A stretch of DNA of 64,000 nt from Pelagicoccus albus (GTDB taxonomy: Bacteria; Verrucomicrobiota; Verrucomicrobiia; Opitutales; Opitutaceae). The notes under the pieces are model-generated. The model was not told where the DNA came from and did not search any database. It worked only from the letters and a program-made list of their open reading frames with translations. Positions 52,294-61,742 of this stretch are shown in pieces. Each line of letters begins with the position of its first letter. Position 1 is the stretch's first letter. Both the position numbers and the translations under genes were made by a program. The stretch is from NCBI RefSeq assembly GCF_014230145.1, contig NZ_JACHVC010000013.1, positions 124,001-188,000 of the forward strand, given 5' to 3'.

Positions 52294-53076
52294 ATGAATC
52301 CACACCCACAAGTATCCTCCCCTTCGTGCATCAGCACTAAAGGCACGCGCCCCCTGCTCGCTCTATTCCTCTTTGGCCTGGCCATTTCAGCTTCTTTCAG
52401 CAATCGAGCGGAAGCGCTGACGTTGGAGCTCTATGGAGCGGTTCAAGATAACACTATGGTGATTCCGGAAAAATACTTGAATGGAGCACCCATTTTCACC
52501 GGTGAAGGAGAGTCTTACAGAGAATTCTATTTCCTTGAATTATTTTACTACGGCAAAATGGCGGACATGGAAGTCGGCGATTTTGTACGAATCGTATTGG
52601 ACTTTTACCCCTCGAAAGACCAGCTCTTGCAGGTGGGCTCGGGAGCCGATCGAAAAGATGTGTACAGTCCGTTTGTTGTACAAGACACAGGGATCTTAAA
52701 AAATGCTACTTTTTATGACGCCGCAGGAAACGAGTTAGGGTCCGATGGCTCGGTATATACTTCAAGCTACGTCGATGAGTCTCTGCTCAAGTTTGATACC
52801 CTTTCTGGTCCGTATATGTACGATTTCAATTTCGAACTAGACCTCATCGAACTCACAGGAATTGGCTCAGCTATGATTCCACAGCTAGATTCTTACCTCC
52901 TTGGTGGTGGCGGCGTCTTGACTACGAAAATCTTCGGTGGTCGCTACCTCGACGAAGGAGCTCAAGGATGGGCTGGAGCAGCAGTAAGCGTCCCCGACTC
53001 AGGCAGCACGATCGCACTCCTCTCTCTGTCCCTGCTCGGAGTGGTATTAGTCAGACGCCGAGTCCGTCTGGCTTAA
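52294..53076 (+). CDS. VPDSG-CTERM protein
   Basis: 260 residues with an N-terminal signal (FLFGLAISASFSNRAEA) and a C-terminal sorting tail: VPDSGSTIALLSLSLLGVVL followed by RRRVR. The VPDSG start, single helix and Arg cluster are the VPDSG-CTERM pattern, recognised by an exosortase in Verrucomicrobiota. The middle is beta-rich, acidic and without a known domain (FYLELFYYGKMADM-like and VIVLDFYPSKDQ-like strands). An anchored or exported surface protein; exosortase is not in the window. Confidence 0.85.
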   Translation: MNPHPQVSSPSCISTKGTRPLLALFLFGLAISASFSNRAEALTLELYGAVQDNTMVIPEKYLNGAPIFTGEGESYREFYFLELFYYGKMADMEVGDFVRIVLDFYPSKDQLLQVGSGADRKDVYSPFVVQDTGILKNATFYDAAGNELGSDGSVYTSSYVDESLLKFDTLSGPYMYDFNFELDLIELTGIGSAMIPQLDSYLLGGGGVLTTKIFGGRYLDEGAQGWAGAAVSVPDSGSTIALLSLSLLGVVLVRRRVRLA

Positions 53077-53159
53077 AGGGACCCTCGTAATTCTGGCGGT
53101 TGCGGCGTGTTAACCGCTTATCAATTTCGATTCCAAGAGTCTTTTGAAGTCAGAAAACA

Positions 53160-53669
53160 ATGAAATCACCCACCCTCTCTCTATTAATTTTCTCCCTCTT
53201 TCTCTGTTCTTGCACCAACATAAACTATACATCGTATTCTTCAGGCCAACAGGTAGGTTATAGCCATATCAGGATAGAACCGGACCTCTATGCCGTCGGA
53301 TATTTGGGCAAGCCCAAATCCTCTCGAGGAAAAGTCTTTGATCTCGCAGCATTGCGAGCATCCGAATTAGCGCAAGAAATCGGATATACCCATTTCGAGT
53401 TGAAAGCAGTAGAAAACATCAACACGAAAGAATTGAGGCTATATGAATATCCATTTTCTGATGTGGATCTAAACCGCTCTCGGTTTCCAGGTATAGTTGA
53501 AAGTCCGAAGAGTATTAGGGAAATGGAATTGGGCCAACCGACTGAGGTCGATATACCACACATAGTGCTCGTAGTTAAGTTTTCTAACTACGAAGGGCCT
53601 CCTTCAGATTTAGTGAACGATGCTGCAAAGACCGAACAGGATCTAAAAGCTAAATATAATATAAGATAA
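53160..53669 (+). CDS. Predicted lipoprotein, CC0125-like
   Basis: 169 residues with lipobox LCSC (Cys ~18) after MKSPTLSLLIFSLF. The motif DLYAVGYLGKPKSSRGKVFDLAALRASELAQEIGYTHFEL resembles the CC0125/CC1285 family of lipoproteins (Tyr-x-G-x-P..., then an Arg-Ala-x-Glu helix). The C-terminal part VDIPHIVLVVKFSNYE is a strand pair. Function unknown. It lies 83 bases after the VPDSG-CTERM gene and may share its transcript. Confidence 0.65.
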   Translation: MKSPTLSLLIFSLFLCSCTNINYTSYSSGQQVGYSHIRIEPDLYAVGYLGKPKSSRGKVFDLAALRASELAQEIGYTHFELKAVENINTKELRLYEYPFSDVDLNRSRFPGIVESPKSIREMELGQPTEVDIPHIVLVVKFSNYEGPPSDLVNDAAKTEQDLKAKYNIR

Positions 53670-53913
53670 TCCAAGATTTCAGGTTATTCTAATTGATCCA
53701 AGTCAAGCTGAACATTTTAGATTTACAGGCGATTCTCACTGGACAGAGCGAAGCTTTTCTAGGTTTGCGTCGCCACTGAGGCTCGTAAAACGGGGGACTG
53801 ACAAAAATGCCCCGAGTGATCTGGTCCGCGAAATGCTTAAATCAACAAGAACGCTGCTACACCCGGGGGCCACAGTCACGGTATCTGCCTGAGCTTGAGC
53901 TAGTCTAGAGGAA
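53670..53913. other. Intergenic region
   Basis: 244 bases with no convincing gene, hairpin or repeat. Confidence 0.4.
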
Positions 53914-54381
53914 ATGGAAATTCAAATACGGACCGATGATCTCAGCGGTCCCGAAATAGCCAATTTTCTAGAGGAGCACCTCGAGGACATGAGATCAGTC
54001 TCTCCTCCTGAGAGTAAGCACGCCTTGGATCTAGACGGCTTACGGTCGGAGAAAGTCACCTTTTGGGTGGCTCTCTCAGCGAGAGAACTGGTAGGATGCA
54101 TCGCCTTGAAGGAACTCGACCCGACACATGGCGAGATTAAATCCATGAGGACCAAGGACTCCGTCCGTGGTCGTGGAGTCGGACGCACCTTACTCCAGCA
54201 CATTATATTGGAGGCACGTCTTAGAAAGTACGTGCGATTGAGTTTGGAGACGGGTAGGATGCCCTTCTTTTTGCCGGCACGCACTTTATATGCGAGCGTT
54301 GGCTTCATAGTCTGCGATCCATTTTCCGACTACAAGCCGGACCCCAATAGCGTTTTTATGACCATACCTATCCAAGGCTAG
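53914..54381 (+). CDS. GNAT family N-acetyltransferase
   Basis: 155 residues in GNAT order: VALSARELVGCIALKEL, GEIKSMRTKDSVRGRGVGRTLLQHIILEAR with the R-G-R-G-V-G acetyl-CoA loop, LSLETGRMPFFLPARTLYASVGF and a C-terminal strand. Acetyl acceptor unknown; near-stand-alone gene, with the cupin gene 136 bases on. Confidence 0.88.
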   Translation: MEIQIRTDDLSGPEIANFLEEHLEDMRSVSPPESKHALDLDGLRSEKVTFWVALSARELVGCIALKELDPTHGEIKSMRTKDSVRGRGVGRTLLQHIILEARLRKYVRLSLETGRMPFFLPARTLYASVGFIVCDPFSDYKPDPNSVFMTIPIQG

Positions 54382-54517
54382 AAACGAACAAGAAAGCAAA
54401 CGCGGTAGACTTAAATAGGCCCCGACGCTTGCAGTTCTTATCTTCGAATCAGCACGGATCCAGCTCTAAGGCCTTGTAACATTGCAAACGCAGTCGAATC
54501 AAACAAACGTCAGCTCC

Positions 54518-54892
54518 ATGGATAATAGGGTTGTTAGCCTCAAGGATAAGGCTTCGAAATTAGAGGAAACTTGGTCGCCACGCGTCATTGGAGAAGTGAA
54601 CGACTTTTACGCCAAGGTAGCGAAACTGAGGGGAAACTTTGCCTGGCATAAGCATGACGAAGAGGATGAGCTATTCTTGGTCATTTCAGGTTCTCTCAAA
54701 ATCGAACTCGAGGATGGAGCAGTTGAGTTGAAGGAGGGAGAAATGTACGTTGTCCCTCGAGGGGAGATGCATAATCCAATCGCCGAAGAAGAGTGTTCTG
54801 TTTTACTCTTCGAAAGAAAATCGACTAAACACACGGGCGACTTGAAAATCGCTCGAACAAAAAGCGAAGAGGACCAACTTCGACCATTCTGA
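54518..54892 (+). CDS. Small cupin domain protein
   Basis: ATG 54518 is preferred to an earlier TTG. 124 residues: single cupin with FAWHKHDEEDELFLVISG (motif 1: H-x-H-x4-E) and GEMYVVPRGEMHNPIA (motif 2 with His). All four metal ligands (two His, Glu, and His) appear. Small cupins of this kind are sugar isomerases or regulators; no partner shows the substrate. Confidence 0.85.
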   Translation: MDNRVVSLKDKASKLEETWSPRVIGEVNDFYAKVAKLRGNFAWHKHDEEDELFLVISGSLKIELEDGAVELKEGEMYVVPRGEMHNPIAEEECSVLLFERKSTKHTGDLKIARTKSEEDQLRPF

Positions 54893-54968
54893 ATCAGAAC
54901 GAAATTGGAGACTTTCCGAGCAAGCCTAAATTTGAACCGGTCGACAGTCTAGCATTCGAGTCGCAAAG

Positions 54969-54997
54969 AAGCCCCCTCGCCGTGGCCGAGGGGGCTT
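54969..54997. terminator. Bidirectional terminator between cupin and TonB receptor genes
   Basis: AAGCCCCCTCG (54969-54979), seven-base loop, then CGAGGGGGCTT: eleven perfect pairs ending in T/A. Placed between convergent genes. Confidence 0.8.
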
Positions 54998-55064
54998 GTG
55001 ATTCCAAAGAACGCAAACATCATAGGCTACCTATCGGAGCCTTACATTTAAGATGTAGCTTCGA

Positions 55065-57020
55065 CTAGAACTTGTATCCGAAAGTCAATGTCACATCCCG
55101 TCCCGGAGCGGCATAGCCATTCATGTAAGCGAAAGTGGTCTGCTCGTAATAATCGTTGTCGAAGATATTGCTCGCTGCGAGATTGATGGAAACGCCATCC
55201 AACGAGTCAGCGACGGGTTCCCAGCGAAGGAAAGCGTCGTGCACGATGGTGGAAGACTTCTTCGTCGTTCCTCTCGCTCCCGTGGTACTAACCGCTTGAA
55301 CGTACTCCACAGTCCAGCCGGTCGTTATGCCCATCTCAGCGAGTCGGTACTCGAAGTTTCCGAGCCAGGTACGGCCGGTCTTCATATTAACACTGAGCGT
55401 CTCGTCGGTTACCGTTCCGTCTACATTCGTCACTTCTGGAGTGGATAGGATAACCCCCGCGCTCGCACGGAACTTGTCGATGTTCGCACCCACCATGAGC
55501 TCGTATCCATCCGCATAGTAGTCTCCCAGATTCGTACGAGGCGTGCCGCGAGGACGAGGGTTAATGACATTGTCGATGGTAGTTTCAAACAACTTGCCGC
55601 TGACAAAGTAGTCACCGAAGGTATACTCCAAACCGAATTCTAAATTGGTCGACTCTTCAGGCTTAATGTCCGGATCGGTTTCAGAGTTAGTGAGGTAGCT
55701 TTGCACCGGATAAACGCCTCGGAATGCCTCTGCATAGGTGGCGTGGAAAGTCAGATCCTGTGTGGCGTTGTAGAGCAAGGTGGCATTAGGGCTGAAACCT
55801 GATTGATCAAAGGTCGTGCCATCCCGCGACTCTAGGTCGTAGCTATCATAGCGAGCTCCTGCAGAGAGGAGAAATGCCTCGGATAGCTCCCAATCTGCCT
55901 GACCGTAGAAACCGAGAACCGATCCGACTTCATCCCCTTCGACTCTGTTGCTTCCGTAGGTGTCTTCCCGGAAATCAGTGCCGTAAGTGAAGGTCATTCC
56001 ATTGTCTAGCAATAGGCTAGTATTACGCAGATCCAAGCCGACGGACTTGATCATGGCATTATTGGTATCGCCAATTAGACTTCGTTCAGTGGTGTAGAAC
56101 TTGAAAGTCGTATCCACTGCGTCATTGCCGAGAGGATTAAAACCGTAATTGAAGGTGAGCGTTTCGCGTTCATTGATATTTGGAACCGAATCCTCTTCTC
56201 CAGGATAGACATTAGCTCGCAAAGAACCTGCACCCTGGTCCTTGATGTATTCGTAGCTCACTGACAAACTCTGAGATTCATCAATATTTCCAGAGACCTT
56301 GGCCAAAGCGCTTTTGCGGCGATAGTGAGTCTGGATCACTTCTTGGCCAGCGCCATCCGTATAGTTTCCGATGTCGGAATATCCAGTTGATACAAGATAG
56401 CTCCAGTCATCGCTAAGGAGGCCGTAACCCATAGCGTTCAGTTTATACCCGTCTTCACGATCCGCGTAGTAAGTGGCTTTCACTGATCCACCAACGGATT
56501 GGCCACTCTCAAGAAGGTCGAATCCATCCTTAGTCTCATATGCGAGAGAACCGCCGAGGGCTCCCGGTCCACTCAGAGCATTGGAGGTACCCGCACTGAT
56601 CGAAATCGACTTGAGAAGGTCCGTTTCGATACTGCCTCCAGAACCCGCATGGTAAAATATCAGTCCGACCTGTTGAGCCCCGTCGATCGTGACGTTGGTC
56701 ATGCTTGACTGGAGCCCTTGGATGTAGATGTCCTGGGTCTGAGTCCGGCCGCCACCCGCCTTGGCGGAGAGTGTTGTCTTGAAAAGACCTTCCAAATCCT
56801 CAGTCGACCACTGTTCGAGCGAAGCGCTATCTATTTCAGCGTCTGTCGTGACATCGCCGAGACTCGTCGGCAGCTCGGCTGTCGTGAGAGTGGTCTCTTC
56901 GAGAACAGTGTCGACTGGAGCTTCTTGAGCCACGCTCAAAGAGGCAAATCCCGCAAGAGCGGAGAGAGCCAGGAATTTGGTAGGGCCAAAAGGAGGCAGT
57001 TCGTTTGTATCCGTTTTCAT
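55065..57020 (-). CDS. TonB-dependent receptor, partner of the TonB operon
   Basis: 651 residues: signal peptide (FLALSALAGFASLSVAQ), plug (~45-170) with RTQTQDIYIQGLQSSMTNVT and GPGALGGSLAYETKDG, then a barrel ending with GRDVTLTFGYKF. The plug of QDIYIQG type and a FYHAGSGG loop resemble siderophore or haem-type receptors, but no ligand motif can be named. It is the last gene in a run of seven on the minus strand, 120 bases behind the TPR gene. No riboswitch or clear Fur-like palindrome was found in that gap. Confidence 0.9.
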   Translation of the reverse strand: MKTDTNELPPFGPTKFLALSALAGFASLSVAQEAPVDTVLEETTLTTAELPTSLGDVTTDAEIDSASLEQWSTEDLEGLFKTTLSAKAGGGRTQTQDIYIQGLQSSMTNVTIDGAQQVGLIFYHAGSGGSIETDLLKSISISAGTSNALSGPGALGGSLAYETKDGFDLLESGQSVGGSVKATYYADREDGYKLNAMGYGLLSDDWSYLVSTGYSDIGNYTDGAGQEVIQTHYRRKSALAKVSGNIDESQSLSVSYEYIKDQGAGSLRANVYPGEEDSVPNINERETLTFNYGFNPLGNDAVDTTFKFYTTERSLIGDTNNAMIKSVGLDLRNTSLLLDNGMTFTYGTDFREDTYGSNRVEGDEVGSVLGFYGQADWELSEAFLLSAGARYDSYDLESRDGTTFDQSGFSPNATLLYNATQDLTFHATYAEAFRGVYPVQSYLTNSETDPDIKPEESTNLEFGLEYTFGDYFVSGKLFETTIDNVINPRPRGTPRTNLGDYYADGYELMVGANIDKFRASAGVILSTPEVTNVDGTVTDETLSVNMKTGRTWLGNFEYRLAEMGITTGWTVEYVQAVSTTGARGTTKKSSTIVHDAFLRWEPVADSLDGVSINLAASNIFDNDYYEQTTFAYMNGYAAPGRDVTLTFGYKF

Positions 57021-57140
57021 AGTGTTGGGAAGTTAGGACGCCAAACTAACAACATTTTCGAACGAACGCCGCTCCATGAGGGAAAAGATCGACCCCAAAA
57101 AGGATTTAAAGGGTTTCGCAAAAAGCCGAATCAGGTTCGA

Positions 57141-58553
57141 CTATGATTTACGGCCCTTGCGCAAAGAAAGAACTTCCTTCACGCGGGCGAGATAGGCAGC
57201 CACATTTTCCCTTGGGCGTAGTTTCTGAGATTCCTTGAGGAACTTTATACCTTCGGATAACCTTCCCCGCTCGACTTCCAATCTTCCAAGAGCGAGCAAG
57301 GCATCCGCTTCCACTGCATCAATTGCCGCTGCTCGTTCCAGAAAGAAGACCGCCTCCTCGCTACGTTCGGTCCTTTTGCAGAGATCTCCCAGGAGCAAAA
57401 GAGCCTGCCCAGATACTGGATTAGCCTGTACGATACTTTTCAATACGGACTCCGACTCGGAAAAATCCCCCATCTCCATAGCCACCTGAGCGCGACATAG
57501 CTGGTACTCTTCGCCTTTGCTCCACTCACCTTCGATTCCGGCGCTTGCGTCCAATGCGGCGATAAAGGAGTTTGCCTCCTCGAATAAGCGATAAGCCAAC
57601 AGACGCTCGAGAGGCAAAAGGACTTTTTCTTTATCCAAACTATCTGCGTTTTCGACAGATTCTAAATAACGGTCGACCGCTAGTTCGTAAGCTCCACGGG
57701 CTAGATAAAGATCACCCAATAATACGAGGCTCGCCCAATCGACCTTTTCCATTTCGCGGAGGAATTCGATATTGGCGATCGCTTCTTGTCGCCGATCCAA
57801 AGCCACATAGGCATTCGCCTGCAGTAACCAGAATTCAGCGTTCTTCGGGTCTTGCTTCAACAATTCATCATAGAGAGAAATGGCCTGTTCCCGCTGGCCA
57901 GTCATGAGAAGACACTGGGCGAGTCCTTGTTTGAAATCCCGACTATCCGCATCAAACAAACGTGCCATTTCATAGGCTTTAAGAGCTGAGTAGTAGTTTT
58001 CTTGAGACAAATACGCATAGCCCAATAGCCCGTAGCTTTGGGCATCTCCCCCTCCAAGTGTAATAACATTCTTCCAGTCTTCGATCGAAGAGGCCTCCTC
58101 TCCAAGTTGTGTCCGGCACAATCCCAGCATTCGATGGGCTCGCCGGAAATTGGGCATTTTCTCTACCGCTCGTTCTAGCCAGACGATCGATTCGCCCATA
58201 TCCCCCTGCACATAAAGTAGGCTTCCCAGGATAAAATCAAAACCAGCGGAGCTCTCCTCGCTGAGCTGAGGCTTGAGAAGCTCTATTGCCGCTGCGGTAT
58301 CCGTATTGAGAAGAGGAGCGATCTCTTGATAGAATTCTAGATCCTCGGCACTCAAATCCGGCTCTATCTCAGTATTCGCGGAGTAGAGAGAGAAAAAATC
58401 GCCTCCACCGCGTGGCGCCCCGATGGAGGACAAGTCCGGCACAGCGGCCTGCACCCAATGAGTCGCCACTATTGATAGGACGCAAAATGCTCTTTGTGCC
58501 ACGTGGCCACCAAGATTTCTAAAAGCCTTATCCAACATATCGATACATTCCAA
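57141..58553 (-). CDS. TPR-repeat protein of the TonB operon
   Basis: 470 residues with an N-terminal signal-like stretch (VAQRAFCVLSIVATHWVQA) and ~10 tetratricopeptide repeats from ~75 to the end (e.g. GESIVWLERAVEKMPNFRRAHR, QAISLYDELLKQDPKNAEFWLL, ADALLALGRLEVERGRLSEGI). Starts one base after the tonB stop, so the two are coupled. In the known DUF3450-ExbB-ExbB-ExbD-TonB-TPR clusters of marine bacteria this protein is thought to be periplasmic and to help the TonB system; its job is not proven. Confidence 0.88.
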   Translation of the reverse strand: MECIDMLDKAFRNLGGHVAQRAFCVLSIVATHWVQAAVPDLSSIGAPRGGGDFFSLYSANTEIEPDLSAEDLEFYQEIAPLLNTDTAAAIELLKPQLSEESSAGFDFILGSLLYVQGDMGESIVWLERAVEKMPNFRRAHRMLGLCRTQLGEEASSIEDWKNVITLGGGDAQSYGLLGYAYLSQENYYSALKAYEMARLFDADSRDFKQGLAQCLLMTGQREQAISLYDELLKQDPKNAEFWLLQANAYVALDRRQEAIANIEFLREMEKVDWASLVLLGDLYLARGAYELAVDRYLESVENADSLDKEKVLLPLERLLAYRLFEEANSFIAALDASAGIEGEWSKGEEYQLCRAQVAMEMGDFSESESVLKSIVQANPVSGQALLLLGDLCKRTERSEEAVFFLERAAAIDAVEADALLALGRLEVERGRLSEGIKFLKESQKLRPRENVAAYLARVKEVLSLRKGRKS

Positions 58554-58554
58554 A

Positions 58555-59214
58555 TTACTTTTCCAGAGCCTGCATGAGCAGGGGCCATTCGCCGCGTACC
58601 TTCACTTTTTTCCCATCCACGACTGGAATCGAGAAGCGTGCCTTTTTAGCCACTCTCAACGCCTCCTCCACCAACTCTTCATGAGTGGACGATACCACAC
58701 GCTCGACCGACACGAGACCTTCCTCGTCGATCACAACCAAAAGAACTACCCGTCCTTCGAGCACACCACGGGCTGATAAAGTACGTGGGAAGCGTACTCG
58801 CGGAACAGATACAAGACGGGGCGACTCGGCCATGTCGTCGAAACTGAAAATCTGTTCGATGCTTTCCATCACTTCCGTTTCGTCAGCAAAGTCCTGCAGC
58901 GGGGTAGCCATGGCAATGGCGTCGCTTGCTCCTGGATCCAGTTCCAAATCCAATTCCATAAGTGGAATGTCCTGAACGACTTGTTCGAACTTTGGAGGGG
59001 GAACCTCTTCCTCAGGCTGAGCATCTTCAGGAGGAGGCGGCGCCTCACGGGTCGGCGGGTTAAGAGTCAGCACTTGCCTGACCGTCATCGGAATCGGTTC
59101 TTCGTCTTCCAGCAATTGAGTTAGCGGGATCAACAGAAATAGCCCAAACGCCAAGACCACCGCGCTAATAAGGGCGATCCAGGATCCATGTTTCCAGTGA
59201 GCTACGTTATCCAT
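58555..59214 (-). CDS. tonB: TonB energy-transducing protein
   Basis: 219 residues: one N-terminal helix (LISAVVLAFGLFLLIPLTQL), a proline/acid-rich spacer (PPTREAPPPPEDAQPEEEVPP), and a C-terminal TonB domain (~130-219) with PRFPRTLSARGVLEGRVVLLVVIDEEG-like core and ARFSIPVVDGKKVKVRGEWPL. The spacer is short for TonB. Lies between exbD and the TPR gene. Confidence 0.9.
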   Translation of the reverse strand: MDNVAHWKHGSWIALISAVVLAFGLFLLIPLTQLLEDEEPIPMTVRQVLTLNPPTREAPPPPEDAQPEEEVPPPKFEQVVQDIPLMELDLELDPGASDAIAMATPLQDFADETEVMESIEQIFSFDDMAESPRLVSVPRVRFPRTLSARGVLEGRVVLLVVIDEEGLVSVERVVSSTHEELVEEALRVAKKARFSIPVVDGKKVKVRGEWPLLMQALEK

Positions 59215-59218
59215 CCCT

Positions 59219-59626
59219 TCAATTCTGGCTGGTTGCTAGGTTAATATTTTTTGCGCCCGCCAAAGAGGCTTCATCGTGAACGCGGGCATAAAGCTCTACT
59301 GGAGCTCTCTTATCCGACTGGATAATCACAGGCATCTGCTCGCGTTTGATCAAACGCCTAACCATGCCTCGCACACCATTTACGCCGATCTCCTCGCCGC
59401 CGTAGACGATTCGGCCGTCGTCTGTTATCGCGATCAAAATGGAGTTCTTTTCCAGATCAACAGAAGAGGATGCCCGCGGCCGCTGCACTTCGACTCCGGT
59501 CTCTTCCACGAAGACAGTTGTAACGATAAAGAATATCAAAAGAATGAATACAATATCGATGAGAGGCGAAATATTGATCTCGTTGTTCTTCTGCTCGCCA
59601 GTGAAGAGCATTTTTCGATTTTTCAT
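59219..59626 (-). CDS. exbD: ExbD/TolR family protein
   Basis: Start at ATG 59626 (MKNRKMLFTG), which overlaps the exbB stop by ATGA; the longer frame is unlikely. 135 residues: INISPLIDIVFILLIFFIVTT contains the essential Asp in the helix, then a periplasmic domain with VIIQSDKRAPVELYARVHDEA. Works with ExbB as a proton channel. Confidence 0.93.
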   Translation of the reverse strand: MKNRKMLFTGEQKNNEINISPLIDIVFILLIFFIVTTVFVEETGVEVQRPRASSSVDLEKNSILIAITDDGRIVYGGEEIGVNGVRGMVRRLIKREQMPVIIQSDKRAPVELYARVHDEASLAGAKNINLATSQN

Positions 59627-60291
59627 CCTGCGAGATTCTCCCTCTTGGAAAAGGTTGAAGTAAACGGCAGCACCCGCCGCACCGGACATTGCTTTTGTCG
59701 CAATGCGAGTCTGGTGTTGTAGCGCTCCAGCGAGGACAAGCTCCTCTCCAGACATTGCCGCCTTTGGAATATAATTGCCAAGAGCACAAAACAGGGAATC
59801 GAGATAATCAGTCCGGATTGCGTCGTTATGAGCGCTTCGGAAATCCCTTTGATCATATTGTCAAACTTGCTAGCCCCCTCTTCTACCATCCCTCCAAAAG
59901 TGGAAAGCATCCCGGTGACAGTTCCGAGAAGGCCAATGAGAGGTCCAGTGGACGAAATGATCGCAAGAAACCGTATCCGCCGGTCCACGACGGGCAGATA
60001 CTCGTGACGAACTTCCACGAAATGTCGCCTCACCATTTCCGGAGTTTCTGCGTCTTTTATGAGCAGCGACCCGACGGAGGTACGTACATCTCGAAACGCT
60101 CGGTCTATTTCCGCATCACTCATCCGATTCGCTCTTTTGCGAAAAAGCAGATGTGTATTCAAGCGAAGCAGGAGTTCTATTCCGGTGTAATAGATGTAGA
60201 TCGTAAGGGCCAGAAGCGGTGCCATCAGCCACCCTCCACTGGTCCAGATACGAATCGATTCCGACCAAAAGCTTTGTAAGTCAAACCCCAT
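59623..60291 (-). CDS. exbB: ExbB/TolQ family proton channel (second, short)
   Basis: 222 residues, three helices: MAPLLALTIYIYYTGIELL, then STGPLIGLLGTVTGMLSTFGGM and ITTQSGLIISIPCFVLLAII. The GPLIGLLGTVTGM and SGLIISIP motifs are the ExbB/TolQ signature. Five bases separate it from the long TtpC-like gene. Confidence 0.93.
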   Translation of the reverse strand: MGFDLQSFWSESIRIWTSGGWLMAPLLALTIYIYYTGIELLLRLNTHLLFRKRANRMSDAEIDRAFRDVRTSVGSLLIKDAETPEMVRRHFVEVRHEYLPVVDRRIRFLAIISSTGPLIGLLGTVTGMLSTFGGMVEEGASKFDNMIKGISEALITTQSGLIISIPCFVLLAIIFQRRQCLERSLSSLERYNTRLALRQKQCPVRRVLPFTSTFSKRENLAG

Positions 60292-60296
60292 GCAAC

Positions 60297-61730
60297 CTAG
60301 TTTCCAACCGAGGGTCCACCTCGCCGATCGACCTTCCGAGAAAGGCTGTTAACGAAGGCAACCGAAAGCTTCTCCATGGAGGAGAGTACCCCTGCCACTT
60401 TGCGAGAAAGCAAAGCGTGGATGATAAGAGCAGGAATGGCTAAAACGAGACCTAGCTCCGTCGTTATGAGGGCTTCGGAGATACCGGAGATAAGCGGCTT
60501 GGGGTCGCCCGCTCCGAATACATTCATAAGCTTAAACGTTTTGATGATACCCGTCACGGTCCCAAGCAGTCCAAGCAAGGGGGCAATGGCAGCAGTCACT
60601 GCGATGACATTTAGGAAAGACTCCAATCGCGGTTGGGTATTCAGCATCGCCTCGTACATGACCTCTTCGACCAACTCGATCGATTCGTCTGCATTCTCCA
60701 CTGCCTCCAACAACATCTCGCAGGACGGGCTCGATTGCCGACTCGCGATCTCGATTGCCTTGTCCTTGTCACCCAAACGAAGGGCTCTCGCAATTTCATG
60801 AGCGACCACTGGAGCGGTTGCCTTAATCTTATAAATCTGGATACACTTCGCTAGTGCAACGAGGAGTGACACGATCGCAAACCCGACAATCGGCACGACC
60901 CAAACGCCCCCCTTCTTGAGATGTTCCCAGATGCTGTCCTCAACGCCTTCCAAAGCTAAAGCGTTCCCAAGGGTGACATCTAAAGGAAGCATCCCCTTCC
61001 CCGCGCGGCTCGTTTCGGCGACCATTTCCGCCACGTTTGAATGGGTTTCGGCAATCCTCGCTCTGAGGCCTTCGCCCTCTTCGACCCAACCCGCTTCGCT
61101 TCCAGCATCGTCTGAAAAGAAAAGCATCGGTCCTACTTGCGTGAATACGCCTTCCAACAGACGACCGTCAGAGCTCAAAGCTTCACCCGAATAACGATAC
61201 CCTCCGAAGATTCTCTCAACCCGCTCGAGACCGGCTTCAATCATCGAGAGATTTGCCTCTAGTTCCGCGAGCCGATCGCCATCATCCGCTTCCAAGGCAA
61301 GGCTGCGAGTTCGTGGGGCATTCTGGTCGGAGGCGATTTCGCCCACTGAAAGCGCGCTTTCGAAATTGGCGGCGAACTCGCCGAATAACACCCGGTCGAT
61401 ATAGTCGTATTGCTTGTTGGTCTCCCGTACGGCTGTTCTCAACTCATCCAGACTTAGACTATTATTGTCTCGCAGAGATCGAGCCGAGGCTACTGCTTTG
61501 CGCGATTCGGCGACTTGTCTCTCCAGATCATTGTAGGTCTTGGCCAGGGGAATCTGTTTTTGGAAAATCTCCTCTCTTTGTGCCTCTAGTCGGGCAATCG
61601 CAGACTCCAGTTTTTCCTGCTGCCTTGCCGCCAAGTCATCAATCGTCTGGCCGCTTACAAGGCTAACGACTGCGCAACTTATCGTGAATACACTCAAACG
61701 GCCAATGCCGTTAACTAGCGATTTCATCAT
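60297..61730 (-). CDS. MotA/TolQ/ExbB family protein with long periplasmic coiled-coil (TtpC-like)
   Basis: 477 residues: signal-like start, then a ~230-residue coiled-coil and globular part (ARQQEKLESAIARLEAQREE, QIPLAKTYNDLERQVAESR, RLAELEANLSMIEAG), and a C-terminal ExbB domain with WVVPIVGFAIVSLLVALAK, IAPLLGLLGTVTGIIKTFKLM and ITTELGLVLAIPALII. This layout is that of TtpC, needed with TonB2 in Vibrio. Two ExbB-like proteins in one operon is usual for these clusters. Confidence 0.9.
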   Translation of the reverse strand: MMKSLVNGIGRLSVFTISCAVVSLVSGQTIDDLAARQQEKLESAIARLEAQREEIFQKQIPLAKTYNDLERQVAESRKAVASARSLRDNNSLSLDELRTAVRETNKQYDYIDRVLFGEFAANFESALSVGEIASDQNAPRTRSLALEADDGDRLAELEANLSMIEAGLERVERIFGGYRYSGEALSSDGRLLEGVFTQVGPMLFFSDDAGSEAGWVEEGEGLRARIAETHSNVAEMVAETSRAGKGMLPLDVTLGNALALEGVEDSIWEHLKKGGVWVVPIVGFAIVSLLVALAKCIQIYKIKATAPVVAHEIARALRLGDKDKAIEIASRQSSPSCEMLLEAVENADESIELVEEVMYEAMLNTQPRLESFLNVIAVTAAIAPLLGLLGTVTGIIKTFKLMNVFGAGDPKPLISGISEALITTELGLVLAIPALIIHALLSRKVAGVLSSMEKLSVAFVNSLSRKVDRRGGPSVGN

Positions 61731-61742
61731 TTCGTTTCCCTC

